NCBI GenBank assembly: GCA_003235365.1
Contig: QJWJ01000179.1
Location: forward strand, 1 to 64,000
Reading direction: 5' to 3'
Length of the DNA stretch: 64,000 nt
Source of the DNA: Deltaproteobacteria bacterium
Lineage (GTDB): Bacteria > Myxococcota_A > Polyangia > Polyangiales > Polyangiaceae
A program made the translations under genes and the position numbers. Positions 54,177 to 62,943 of the stretch are shown one piece after another (the first letter of the stretch is position 1; the number at the start of each line of letters is the position of its first letter). The notes beneath the pieces were generated by a model, which saw only the letters and a list, made by a program, of their open reading frames with translations, searched no databases and was not told the DNA's origin.

Positions 54177-55070
54177 ATGAATACCCGAGTCGACGTCGAG
54201 AGTCCGTCACGTGACGCCCTGCGCGTGGCCGCCTCGTTGGTGCAACTCACCAAGCCCGGCGTGACCCGGTTGGTGATGGTTACATGCTGGCTCGGCGCCG
54301 TGCTCGCACCGGGACCCCTCGACCTCTCCAAGCTGTTGCTGGCGCTCGTCGGCACGGTACTCGTCGTCGGCTCGGCGAACACCCTCAACATGTACCTCGA
54401 GCACGAGGTCGATGGTCTGATGGAGCGCACGCGCGAACGACCGCTCCCCGCCGGGCGATTGTCGCGAGACGTCGCCCTCGGGTTCGGGTTGGCGTTGGGC
54501 GCAGCCGGCCTCGTCGAGTTGCTCTTGGCGGTCAACGCACTGACGGCTGCCCTCGGCGCGTTGTCGCTGATCATGTACGTGGCGATCTACACGCCGATGA
54601 AGGCCCGTTCGTCGCTGGCGCTCTATGTCGGTGCTGTACCCGGGGCCATGCCACCAGTCCTCGGCTATACGGGCCTGTCCGGTGAGTTGACGTGGCAAGC
54701 GCTCGCTCTGTTCGCCGTACTGTTCGTGTGGCAAGTGCCGCATTTCTTGGCGATCACGCTGTTTCGCCGCGCCGAATACGGCGCTGCTGGCCTGATGGTG
54801 ATGAGCGTCGAGCACGGCGTGGAAAGCACGCGCCGCGCGGTCGGCATCACGGCCGTGGTGCTCGGCATCACGACGTTGCTGCCCTGGGTCACTGGGCTCG
54901 GCGGCACCGCTTACCTGGTCACGGCGCTGCTGAGCGGTGTGGCGTTCAGCGGCTGGGCGTGCTTGGGGCATCGCGGCCGCGACTTGAATCAGTGGGCACG
55001 CAGCGTCTTCTTTGCGTCGATGCCGTACCTGGTCGTGCTGTACGTGCTGCTCGGCGTCAGCGCACCCTGA
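54177..55070 (+). CDS. cyoE: Protoheme IX farnesyltransferase (heme o synthase)
   Basis: 297 residues, family length. It transfers a farnesyl group to heme b, giving heme o for terminal oxidases. Eight or nine membrane helices are present. The Asp-rich catalytic motif (NMYLEHEVDGLMERTRERPLP) lies after the second helix, and the second conserved loop, VPHFLAITLFRRAEYG, after the fifth. Both match the CyoE/CtaB family. Oxidase subunit genes are not in the window, but the cytochrome c encoded next door faces it, suggesting a respiratory cluster. Confidence 0.93.
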   Translation: MNTRVDVESPSRDALRVAASLVQLTKPGVTRLVMVTCWLGAVLAPGPLDLSKLLLALVGTVLVVGSANTLNMYLEHEVDGLMERTRERPLPAGRLSRDVALGFGLALGAAGLVELLLAVNALTAALGALSLIMYVAIYTPMKARSSLALYVGAVPGAMPPVLGYTGLSGELTWQALALFAVLFVWQVPHFLAITLFRRAEYGAAGLMVMSVEHGVESTRRAVGITAVVLGITTLLPWVTGLGGTAYLVTALLSGVAFSGWACLGHRGRDLNQWARSVFFASMPYLVVLYVLLGVSAP

Positions 55071-55109
55071 CGTGCTGACGCGCGCTGCAGTGTCGGGCAG
55101 CGAATCTCT

Positions 55110-55442
55110 TCAACGCCCCAAGCTTCGAACGTACATGATCAGCTCGTCGAGTTCGCTCGGCGGCAGCAGCTTGCCCAGCGGGGGCATGGCGCCCTTGCCA
55201 TTCATCAGAATCGAGCGAATCGCCGCGTCGTCGTGTGTCGACTGAAACTGCGCCGTGGTGAGATCGGCGGGCGGAACCTGGTAGCCTGGAATGGGCAACC
55301 CCTTCCCATCCGCGCCGTGGCACGACGCGCAATTGCGCATGAACGTGCGTTCCCCGCGTTGGCTTGGGGACAGGTCACTCTGACCTTTGCACGCCGAAGC
55401 GATCACCAGGCATAGTCCGATGGTCATTATCTGCCGTGTCAC
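55110..55442 (-). CDS. Small mono-heme c-type cytochrome, probable lipoprotein
   Basis: 110 residues from a GTG at 55442, whose GTGA overlaps the stop of the membrane protein upstream; an ATG at 55427 would give 105 residues. The N-terminus is a signal peptide ending SAC, which may be lipid-modified. Heme-binding motif CASCH lies at about residue 40, and the distal Met ligand is probably in NGKGAMPPLG. This is a class I cytochrome c fold suited to carrying electrons to an oxidase. It is encoded tail-to-tail with cyoE, 39 bases away. Confidence 0.88.
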   Translation of the reverse strand: MTRQIMTIGLCLVIASACKGQSDLSPSQRGERTFMRNCASCHGADGKGLPIPGYQVPPADLTTAQFQSTHDDAAIRSILMNGKGAMPPLGKLLPPSELDELIMYVRSLGR

Positions 55443-56410
55443 GATGTCGGTAGCTCCTCGAGCGGAGCGCGGTCGGGCTCCGCCGGCATCAGTTGCAGTG
55501 CTAGGGCCGCGTTGAGCAGGAACACGGACCCCAGTGGAATGTCGGCGCTCGCTCTGCCGAGCATGCACAGCCCGACTGCCATGAGAGGACCAGCGGCGCG
55601 GCTGGTGGTCATTGCGCACAACGCAGCCGTTGCGATCGCCGTCAGTTCGATGACGTTTCGCACGAACGTGGGCAACATGGGATCGGGGTGTGAAGACAGT
55701 TGTTCGAGTGTGCGCCCCACGACCAACCCCCACCCTTGGTCGCGCGTTGCGCCGAGCGCCAGCGCCGGTACCAGGGCCAGCAACAGACTGCCGCTGGCGC
55801 GCAACTTGGTGTGCCGTGGTGATAGCAGCCAGACCAACGCGCCCACGATGCTCCCCAGCTCGACCACGGAACCGGCGCTTGCGAGTCCCCGCGCGACGCC
55901 GAAGCCCAGGACGCTGGCACGGTCTGCTGCCTCGAGTGCCGTGACTCGGCCAAGCGTGTGCAACGTGGCTGCTACCGCCGCACCAATTGCAATCAGTCCC
56001 GCAGCGCGCGACACGGGGCGGGCCAACGCTTGTGCGCCGGACCAGGCGAGCACGACGATGACCGAGCCAGCCAGCAGCACCGACCACTGCGTGGCGAGCT
56101 GATTGTGGGTCAGTAGGGCCGCCAGCAGCGTCATCGTCGCGACGGCTCCCGACGTCAGCGCCGTTGCTACCGTCAGCATGGGGCGGCGTGTTTGGGTGAA
56201 CAGCAGGAACGCCGCACTGCGAACGGCGAGTGCAGTCAGCAGTCCGGCGGCGAGCTGCGAACAAATCGCACCGCTCAACTCCACGACTTCGATCGCCCCA
56301 TCGATGCCGGTGAAGGTACCCGGCAATGCTTGCGCGACCCCACGTCCCAATACGACCGCGAGCAGCGCCAACGCGACGGCACTGCGTGGGAAAGGGACGG
56401 CGTCGTGCAC
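55439..56410 (-). CDS. Multi-pass membrane protein of unknown function
   Basis: 323 residues with about eight to nine hydrophobic segments across its whole length (for example ALALLAVVLG, AAGLLTALAVRS, ALTCLC-like helices), rich in Ala, Leu and Val. It looks like a polytopic inner-membrane protein with short loops. No family motif recognised. It is translationally coupled by GTGA to the cytochrome c gene, so it may be a membrane partner in electron transfer (inference). The start at 56410 has no strong ribosome binding site. Confidence 0.65.
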   Translation of the reverse strand: MHDAVPFPRSAVALALLAVVLGRGVAQALPGTFTGIDGAIEVVELSGAICSQLAAGLLTALAVRSAAFLLFTQTRRPMLTVATALTSGAVATMTLLAALLTHNQLATQWSVLLAGSVIVVLAWSGAQALARPVSRAAGLIAIGAAVAATLHTLGRVTALEAADRASVLGFGVARGLASAGSVVELGSIVGALVWLLSPRHTKLRASGSLLLALVPALALGATRDQGWGLVVGRTLEQLSSHPDPMLPTFVRNVIELTAIATAALCAMTTSRAAGPLMAVGLCMLGRASADIPLGSVFLLNAALALQLMPAEPDRAPLEELPTS

Positions 56411-56618
56411 CGTTGGTAATTAGTGCGCTGTCGCGCGCCGGGTCAATGCTTCAGTATCCCCGACATCGTGAGCGAACCGGCGCCTTGCGGTTCTGCCTGT
56501 TGGGGCCCACCTTCCGCCATCCGTGCCTCGCGCGGATCTCGTGCGGACGAGCCTCTGGGAGTGCGACCGACAGCGGGTTTGACGCGGCCCACAGGCGCAG
56601 AGATTGCGGATGCTACCG

Positions 56619-58433
56619 TCAGCCGTCCTTGGTGCCGTCGGCACTGTCGGGGTCCTGCTTGAGTCCGTGTTGTTCGCCGTCCGCTGGCATGGCTGGCTCG
56701 TTTGGCGGCGGCAGCGGGGCCGGTGATGGGGTATTGCGCAGGATGAAGGGGCGGGCGAAGTAGGTCGAGCACGCGAAGATCGGATCTCGATGGAACTCCC
56801 AGTGCAGGTAGACGTTGCCGTCGGGAGAGACGATGTCGCGAGGCGGAGTACCGAATGGCGATGCCTTCTGCACGGATTCGAGCGCGCCGACGTCGAAGGC
56901 CGTCGAACCGCTGGCGCGCGTGACACCCATGCGTATGACGCGGCCATCCTCGCGGCTGAGCACGATCTCGAGGTTTGTCTTCAGATCGGGCCGGTTGAGC
57001 ACGTCGCCCGCGGGGCGCCCGTCCAGCGACGGTAGGAAGCCCAGCGCGAACACGCTGTGCAGGCGTTGATGAATTTGATTCAGGTAGCTGGCAAAGGGGA
57101 CTCGCGCGGTGTTCAGGCTGGTCTGATTACCGGGCTGAACCGCCGCGACGTAGTTCTCGATGGCTGACTTCCAGCGTTCGAGCCCCATCGGGCGCCAAGA
57201 CCCGCGGTGTTTGGTCCTGCGTCGTTCACCATCTGCGACGCGCTCCTTGAGCAGTTGGTCCGCCCCCACGGCGGAGAGTGCAGACAGGGGTGTGAGGTTC
57301 GGATTCAGCCCCCCGGGTGTCAGCCCCAGCGAAGCTGAGCCACGCAGCGACGGCAACCGTCCACCGTTACCCTGTGGCGCCCTCTGGTGGCGCTTGGCGA
57401 GCTGTCCTGCTCGCGCGGCTTGGCGCTCGCGTTCGAATGGCACGGCATCGGTTCCTGTTGCCGACTCGAGCAGTTTGTCGCTGGCTTCGTGTTCCAGGCG
57501 CGCGTCACGAGCCTCTTGGCCGCGCGATGCGACTTGGGAGTTCGGACTGCCGTTGCGCGTTCCCTTGGCCGCCGCTTCCGCTTCGCCGAAGACCGCTCGA
57601 GTGGGATCGACCGCCTTTCGGGCGTCGTCCTGCTTGTTCGCGACGCGTTCGTCTTGCCCATCCTTGGGTGATTCGGAGAAAGCCTTGTCCGGGTCGCCCG
57701 GCGTGTCGTCCGATTGCGCCAGGTCCGAGACGTGGGCGTTGCCGGGATCGCTGCTTGGAGACATGTGCTCCATGCCCGGGTTGGGGTCGGGGTCGTCGCG
57801 ATCCATTGCCGTGACGCGAGCGCGCTCTTGCTTGTCGGTGTGATTGGCTTGATCGGCGATGTATTCGGCATCCGGGTTGTCAGGCTGATCCGGATCGTCG
57901 ACGTGCTGCTTGACGGCGACACGGCGCTCTTGCTGCAACAGCTTCGCTGGGTCGACCTGAACGATCTCCTGTGGCGGGTCTTTCTCCTTCTTCTCCGCCT
58001 TCGGCGGCTGAGACTTCTCTTCGCGCTTGTTGGCCTCATCGTCTGCCGGGACTTGCTTGTCCTCGTCGAACTTCTCCTTGGAGTCGTCGGTTCGCTCGGT
58101 GTCCTGGTCAGGCTTCTTGGTGTTCTCTTCCGGCTTTTTCTCGTCTTCTTCCGGCGGCACCTGCTCCGGATTCTCGGGCTCTTGTTCGACCGCGTTGGTG
58201 GTACCGTCTCGAGCGGACGAGTCGTCCATCAACGACGACTCGTCGAGCAGCTCTATTTCGAGGTTGCGATTGCTTTGCTCGACGTGCGTGCGTACGGCAT
58301 TGGCGAATTGGGAAAGGCTCGACGCATCCTCGAGCACGCGCACGACTTGCTCACTGCCGCCGCCCCACAAGATGTGGACCAGCGCAGCCGTCGCGACCCA
58401 CAGAAAGAGCGGGATACTTGGTTCACGAGCCAT
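56619..58433 (-). CDS. TonB/TolA-like energy-transducing protein
   Basis: 604 residues. A membrane helix near residue 8-24 anchors it in the inner membrane. Residues about 70-360 are a Lys/Glu/Asp/Pro-rich, highly charged linker (including KKPEENTKKPDQD) that would span the periplasm. The C-terminal ~140 residues show the TonB C-terminal pattern: FASYLNQIHQRLHSVFALGFLP, LEIVLSREDGRVIRMGV, FDVGALESVQKASPFG and a WEFHRDPIF end, the beta-alpha-beta order of the fold. It should transmit energy or force to an outer-membrane partner. ExbB/ExbD homologues are not in the window. The linker is unusually long for TonB. Confidence 0.82.
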   Translation of the reverse strand: MAREPSIPLFLWVATAALVHILWGGGSEQVVRVLEDASSLSQFANAVRTHVEQSNRNLEIELLDESSLMDDSSARDGTTNAVEQEPENPEQVPPEEDEKKPEENTKKPDQDTERTDDSKEKFDEDKQVPADDEANKREEKSQPPKAEKKEKDPPQEIVQVDPAKLLQQERRVAVKQHVDDPDQPDNPDAEYIADQANHTDKQERARVTAMDRDDPDPNPGMEHMSPSSDPGNAHVSDLAQSDDTPGDPDKAFSESPKDGQDERVANKQDDARKAVDPTRAVFGEAEAAAKGTRNGSPNSQVASRGQEARDARLEHEASDKLLESATGTDAVPFERERQAARAGQLAKRHQRAPQGNGGRLPSLRGSASLGLTPGGLNPNLTPLSALSAVGADQLLKERVADGERRRTKHRGSWRPMGLERWKSAIENYVAAVQPGNQTSLNTARVPFASYLNQIHQRLHSVFALGFLPSLDGRPAGDVLNRPDLKTNLEIVLSREDGRVIRMGVTRASGSTAFDVGALESVQKASPFGTPPRDIVSPDGNVYLHWEFHRDPIFACSTYFARPFILRNTPSPAPLPPPNEPAMPADGEQHGLKQDPDSADGTKDG

Positions 58434-58679
58434 CGAGCACCGCGCGGACGTGTCCGCTCATCCAACCTAACACCCCGCCCCGGGGGCAGCAACGGGGGGA
58501 TCGGTTGCTCCAGTGTCGGGCGATGACGGGGCCCTGACGGACCGTGGCAGCTGACGTCCGACCGGGCCGTCCCAGCCGGCGAAGAACTGCGAAAGACTGT
58601 CTTGCCATCTGAGGATCCCTGGAGAAGTCACGGGGTTACGATACGAATGTCCGTTCTTCGGTCGAGTCGCCCGTCGTGC

Positions 58680-59522
58680 TCAAATCTTGCGGATCGCCGA
58701 AAAGTGTTCAGCGATTTCGTGGGCATCCCAGATCCCTTCATCGGCTTCCTTGAATTCTCCGGCGCTTTCCACCATCCGGTACACGCTCAAGCGCCCTCCG
58801 GCCACGCTGACGATGCTGCCCGTCGTCTGTCCCGACAGAGCGCTCGCCAAGAACAGGTGAACCGGCGCCACGTGTCGGGCGGACATGCTCTCGACGTGCT
58901 CGAACATCGGCAGTTCTGCCGTCAGGCGAGTCTTGGCGAGCGGGGACACCGCGTTGACTCGAATGCCGAAGCGTTGCAGCTCGATCGACGCGGTGCGTGT
59001 GAGCCCATACACGGCAGCTTGAGCCGCTGATGCGTTGACCTGTCCGAAATTTCCCATCAGGCCCGCCACGCCGGTGGTGTTGATGATGCTGCCCCCACCT
59101 CGCGTCTTCATCGCGTTTGCCGCTGCCTGGCAACACAAGAATGTTCCTTTGAGGTGAACGTCCACGACGTCGCTGAAATCTTGCTCGGCCATTCGCAACA
59201 GCGACTGATCGCGCAGGAAGCCGGCGCTGTTGACCAGAACGTCGACGCCTCCGAACTGGTTGCGAGTCAGGTCGAAGAGGGCCTGCACGTCGGAGTGATT
59301 CGAGACGGAGTGAGAACTGGCGACGGCATTGCCGCCGGCAGCGACGATTTCTTCAGCTACGCGCTCGGCGACGGGTTCCGTCGGGAGCTTGCCGTCCGGA
59401 CCCGTGCCCGCGTCGTTGACCACGACGGCGGCTCCCTGCGCAGCGAACAGCCGCGCCGTCTGTTCGCCGATACCGCGTCCTGCGCCGGTGACGATGGCGA
59501 CCTTGCCGGCTAGCAACGTCAT
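58680..59522 (-). CDS. Short-chain dehydrogenase/reductase lacking the catalytic triad
   Basis: 280 residues from ATG 59522 (59534 also possible). The Rossmann fold is complete: TGAGRGIG at 12-19 for NAD(P), NDAG at about 36-39, NSAG at 98-101 and a GIRVNAVSP strand. But the residues that make SDRs work are replaced: the catalytic Ser position is Gly151 (INTTGVAG), the Tyr is Ala164 and the Lys is Gln168 (NASAAQ instead of N-Y-S-A-A-K). The alignment follows the family's GNFGQ-N-Y motif. The reading frame is intact, so this is a degenerate or non-redox member, not a frameshift. It is the last gene of the minus-strand group beginning with ccmB. Confidence 0.9.
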   Translation of the reverse strand: MTLLAGKVAIVTGAGRGIGEQTARLFAAQGAAVVVNDAGTGPDGKLPTEPVAERVAEEIVAAGGNAVASSHSVSNHSDVQALFDLTRNQFGGVDVLVNSAGFLRDQSLLRMAEQDFSDVVDVHLKGTFLCCQAAANAMKTRGGGSIINTTGVAGLMGNFGQVNASAAQAAVYGLTRTASIELQRFGIRVNAVSPLAKTRLTAELPMFEHVESMSARHVAPVHLFLASALSGQTTGSIVSVAGGRLSVYRMVESAGEFKEADEGIWDAHEIAEHFSAIRKI

Positions 59523-59642
59523 GGCTGGCACCATGGGGGGAGAAGGGCGTATTGCATGGACAGATCCGTACGAGTGAGCGAGGCGAGGTGTGCGGCGTTG
59601 GGCGCCCAAGCAAGACCTGCGATCGAGTGATACAGGAGCCTC

Positions 59643-60206
59643 TTACGCGCTTGCGCTTTTGGCGTAAAGCCCGTGAGTACGCAGGTAGTCGAGCACGGAC
59701 GCTGGGACGTGTCTGGAGAGCCACGCCTCGGCCTCGGCACTCGGGGCGGCGAGACAGTCGCGTATCTGCGTGGACGAGATTTCCGGAAGGATTGAACGTC
59801 CAGCAGCGTCGTGCCCCGCTCGGTCCAGGAGAAACAGCGGGGCGAGTTTCGCTACCTCGTCGAAGGAATGCCAGCGGTCCACCTCTCGCATGACGTCCGA
59901 GCCGACCAAGAGTCGTAGCTGCCAATCGGGGTGCGCGGCGATGACCGCGCGCAACGTCAGCAACGTGTAGTTCGGAGTTGGCAGTTGTGCTTCGACTCGC
60001 GAAACCTCGACGTCTGGAAGGGGCGTGAAGGCCAACTCGGTCATGCGAGCTCGATGCTCGAAAGCTACTAGCGGTTTGCCGAACGCGTGATCCTTGACGA
60101 CGACCGCGAGCACCCGGTCGAAGCCGATGCTCAGCGCGTAGCTTGCCGCCAACACGTGGCCGACGTGCGGAGGGTTGAAGCTGCCGCCGAAAAACGCGAC
60201 CTTCAC
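59643..60206 (-). CDS. nadD: Nicotinate-nucleotide adenylyltransferase
   Basis: 187 residues, slightly shorter than E. coli NadD. It adenylates nicotinate mononucleotide to deamido-NAD in NAD synthesis. The nucleotidyl-transferase signature GGSFNPPHVGH is at the N-terminus and ISSTQIRD near the end. The ATG at 60206 overlaps the stop of the upstream gene (ATGA). Whether it prefers nicotinate or nicotinamide mononucleotide cannot be read from sequence alone. Confidence 0.9.
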   Translation of the reverse strand: MKVAFFGGSFNPPHVGHVLAASYALSIGFDRVLAVVVKDHAFGKPLVAFEHRARMTELAFTPLPDVEVSRVEAQLPTPNYTLLTLRAVIAAHPDWQLRLLVGSDVMREVDRWHSFDEVAKLAPLFLLDRAGHDAAGRSILPEISSTQIRDCLAAPSAEAEAWLSRHVPASVLDYLRTHGLYAKSASA

Positions 60207-60853
60207 ATTGCATCCACGTGGGTAGTTACGTGGGCAGACGACGATACCGACACGCGCTGTGACAGGGGAAGTTCCACGAGCGCCAGGTAGCTGCCCGATT
60301 CGTCGTAGGCCTCCACGTTCAGTCCTGCGCGGTCGTCGATCACGAGCAAGCCGCCCTCTTTGCCCCGACCCGTTGCCAACGTCACGGTGCCATCACGTTC
60401 CTGAGCGAGCCAGGCATCGCGATCGCCGATTGCCACGACGTCAGGGGGCGGGGCGGAGGAATCGACACCCGAGTCGGCGATTGCGTTCGAGCTGCTTGGA
60501 GTGCGGTCGTCGTCGAGCGCCGTGCACAACGCGAAACGCAGGTCTTTCGGAGACCGAAACTCCAACGCCGGCTCGTCATCAACCGCGTTCAGTGCCAGCA
60601 GCGCGTTGCGCTGCCTGATTGTGCTGATCACCGTTCTGATTTCGTCGATGGTGGCGTCGGTGCAACGACTGGCCAACGTCCAAATGTCTTCGCCGCCTAC
60701 GGGGTGCTCGGATCGCGCGGCGGGGAGCTGCTCGCGGATCTCTGGTTGGCCACCGATGTAGAAGATCTGATCGACGTCCAGCGCCGCGCAGCGCTCGCAC
60801 AGCGCTCGCAGGGTGTGGATGTCCGAAATTTGCCCAATCAATCCGATGCGCAC
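60203..60853 (-). CDS. Unknown protein coupled to nadD
   Basis: 216 residues. The N-terminus, RIGLIGQISDIHTLRAL with IGG a few residues later, resembles the opening of a calcineurin-like metallophosphoesterase, but the downstream NHD/GxHTH-type metal motifs are not seen, so I do not assign that family. The middle contains an acidic Ser-rich linker; the C-terminal part has a VDDRAGLNVEAYDESGSYLALVEL beta pattern. ATGA overlap with nadD, 56 bases after the end of ccmB. Function unknown. Confidence 0.65.
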   Translation of the reverse strand: MRIGLIGQISDIHTLRALCERCAALDVDQIFYIGGQPEIREQLPAARSEHPVGGEDIWTLASRCTDATIDEIRTVISTIRQRNALLALNAVDDEPALEFRSPKDLRFALCTALDDDRTPSSSNAIADSGVDSSAPPPDVVAIGDRDAWLAQERDGTVTLATGRGKEGGLLVIDDRAGLNVEAYDESGSYLALVELPLSQRVSVSSSAHVTTHVDAM

Positions 60854-60909
60854 CCCGCTAGCCTACACGGATACGGCGTGTCGACCAAGCGACGCACTGC
60901 AGGTGGACG

Positions 60910-61617
60910 TCACTGTTCGGCGAGAGTGCCGAACAGGCCCAGACCACCCGTGACGAACACCACGTCGAAAAGAATCATGATCGATAGGTAGTCGGTCAGG
61001 TCGCCCAGCCCGACGCCGGCGAACAGCTCGCGGGTCGCCACCGTTGCCGCTAGCAGGGTCGGGGCCAGCAGCGGAAACAACACGATCGAAAGGACCAAGT
61101 CGCGCGCCTTGGTCCGCACCGTCATCACGCCGAACAGCGCACCCGAAGCAGCCACGCCCGGTGTGGCGCACAGGCAAGTCAGTGCGAGGGCTGCAGCGTG
61201 GTCGAATAGGTCCAAAGAAAAGAAGAGCGTACACGCCGGGACCACGATCATTTCGATGACGAACAAGAACGCCAGGATCCCCAGGGCTTTGCCTGCGTAC
61301 AGCGCACTGGGGAAGACCGGAGAGACGAGCAGGCCATCCAGCGCGGCCTCCTCCCGTTCACGTTGCCAGGTACGGCTCAGCGACAACACCGCGGCAAAAG
61401 CCGTTGCGATCCAGATCACCCCTGCCGCAACTTGGTTTTTTGTCGAGGGGCCCGCGAAGAACGCCAGCGAGGAAATCACGGTGACCAGCACGCTGAAGAA
61501 GCCACCGGTGATCACCACCTCTCCGGTGCGCAGCTCGATCAACCAATCCTTCTTGGCGATGGACCAGGTTTGGCCGAGCCAGGAACGTGCGATGCCGGCG
61601 GGCGTCGTGGAACTCAT
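60910..61617 (-). CDS. ccmB: Heme exporter membrane subunit CcmB
   Basis: 235 residues from ATG 61617 (MSSTTPAG). Six membrane helices and the CcmB pattern: an N-terminal KKDWLIELRTGE segment, a FFAGP turn, SRTWQREREEAALDGLLVSPV and a C-terminal FDVVFVTGG region. CcmB works with CcmA in cytochrome c maturation (heme supply). No ccmA, ccmC or other maturation gene lies in the window, so this copy appears orphaned or its partners are distant; another ABC-type membrane role cannot be excluded. Confidence 0.85.
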   Translation of the reverse strand: MSSTTPAGIARSWLGQTWSIAKKDWLIELRTGEVVITGGFFSVLVTVISSLAFFAGPSTKNQVAAGVIWIATAFAAVLSLSRTWQREREEAALDGLLVSPVFPSALYAGKALGILAFLFVIEMIVVPACTLFFSLDLFDHAAALALTCLCATPGVAASGALFGVMTVRTKARDLVLSIVLFPLLAPTLLAATVATRELFAGVGLGDLTDYLSIMILFDVVFVTGGLGLFGTLAEQ

Positions 61618-61896
61618 CCGGTGAGCTCTTCGGGTTGTAGCCAGGGAGTTGGGCCTTCGGCAACGAACCCGGGGGCGGGCCGATTCCCGCTCGCCCGCCG
61701 CGCCCGAGCGCCGCGCCGGCACAGCCAATCGGGTCGTGCCCAGGGCGACAGCCTTGGCGCGCGCGTCCACCGCGGTTCGCCTCTCTGAAGCGGACGGGGG
61801 AGTGGTTGCTCCCGAACACTCACCGTCTTTTGGGGATTGGGGTCGAGGCGTCTCGACGAGTCGGGGGCGGTTGAAGTACAGACAGTGTTCGAGACC
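61618..61896. promoter_or_regulatory. Divergent region between ccmB and the DUF2505 gene
   Basis: About 280 bases between divergent genes, so both promoters should be here. The sequence is GC-rich with several CGCC/GGGC runs; no strong palindrome or obvious -35/-10 pair is defined. Confidence 0.35.
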
Positions 61897-62406
61897 ATGG
61901 CACAGCGACGAATCGAGCACACCTTCGAGTGCAACCCTGCGACGTTCTGGAGCGACATCTTCTTCGATGAAGGGTACAACCAGCAAGTCTTCGTGCAGCG
62001 ACTGAAGTTCGAGCGCTGGGCGATCGTCGAGCGGCAAGACACCGCAGAAGGATTCCGAAGGGTCATCGAAGCGGTGCCCAGCGTCGGCGATTTACCGGGG
62101 CCCATCAAGGCCTTGCTCAAGAACGGGGCCGGCTATCGAGAGGTGGGACGGTTCCTCGAGGGGTCGTCGCGGTACGAGTTCGAGGTCGTCTCCAATTCGC
62201 TCGGCGAGCGGCTCCAGGTTGCTGGGGTCGTCACTGTCGAGCCCGTCGACGGTGGCCGATGTCGTCGAGTCCAGACCCTCGACGTCCGCGCGAAGGTGTT
62301 TGGGATCGGCTCCATGTTGGAAAACCACATCATCGACAACATGGTCAAAGGCTACGAGAAATCGGCGCGGCACACCCAACGTTGGCTCGCCGAGCGAGCG
62401 GGCTGA
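61897..62406 (+). CDS. DUF2505 family protein
   Basis: 169 residues from ATG 61897. The opening MAQRRIEHTFECNPATFWSDI, the FFDEGYNQ motif and LQVAGVVTVEPVDGG strand match the DUF2505 family (START/SRPBCC-like beta-alpha fold that could bind a lipid or hydrophobic ligand). No signal peptide. A lone gene, next to a divergent ccmB and followed by a convergent basic protein. Function unknown. Confidence 0.8.
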   Translation: MAQRRIEHTFECNPATFWSDIFFDEGYNQQVFVQRLKFERWAIVERQDTAEGFRRVIEAVPSVGDLPGPIKALLKNGAGYREVGRFLEGSSRYEFEVVSNSLGERLQVAGVVTVEPVDGGRCRRVQTLDVRAKVFGIGSMLENHIIDNMVKGYEKSARHTQRWLAERAG

Positions 62407-62529
62407 CGGTCGCGCTTGGTGCGCTTCTCGCAGACCCCAAGCTCCAAGCCCCAGACGCAGCAACGCGAAAGTCCGAGATGGACTTTCGCTCGTGTCTACC
62501 GGGTTCACCCGGCTACCAAATCCGATGTG

Positions 62530-62943
62530 TTACTTCGACGCAGCGGCTTTGGCCTGAGCCTTGCGGCTGCGTGCGAGCTTCTTCTTCGGAGCAGCGGCAG
62601 GGGCAGCTTTGGCCTTGCTCGCTCGTCGTGCGGCCGCGCGGTGGGTGTCGAGCAGCCGGGGCAAGGGTTGCCCTTCGAGGCGCGCCCGCAGTCCGGTGTC
62701 CTTCTGACGGTTCTGCAGGGCGAGAATCGCGTCGACCAGTTTGCCTCGACTACCGAACTCCTTGGCCGCAACGGTCAGGGTGTCGTGCAGGCGCAGCAAC
62801 TTGGCGTTGGAAACGCTCGCCAGCCCCTTGGCATCGTTGACGCGGTCGAGCCACAGATCGCCCTTGGCGAGCTTCTCGACTGCCGCTACCAACTTTTCCT
62901 TGTCGCCGAAGCGCTCTTTGACCACGTTCAGGGGGCTTTTCAT
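62530..62943 (-). CDS. Small basic protein with Ala/Lys tail, unknown function
   Basis: 137 residues, ATG 62943. The first ~95 residues are a folded-looking helical domain (MKSPLNVVKERFGDKEKL ... WLDRVNDAKGLASVSNAKLLRLHD) of a type I recall in many uncharacterised myxobacterial proteins. The last ~40 residues are a Lys/Ala/Arg-rich, H1-like tail (KKKLARSRKAQAKAAASK at the end). The tail could bind DNA or RNA. Histone-like in composition only; no family is assigned. No signal peptide. Confidence 0.75.
   Translation of the reverse strand: MKSPLNVVKERFGDKEKLVAAVEKLAKGDLWLDRVNDAKGLASVSNAKLLRLHDTLTVAAKEFGSRGKLVDAILALQNRQKDTGLRARLEGQPLPRLLDTHRAAARRASKAKAAPAAAPKKKLARSRKAQAKAAASK

Noticed and set aside
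59353-60213. 286-codon minus-strand frame overlapping nadD and SDR
   Set aside because: Out of frame with both recognised genes and Arg-rich without domain; the two real genes explain the region.
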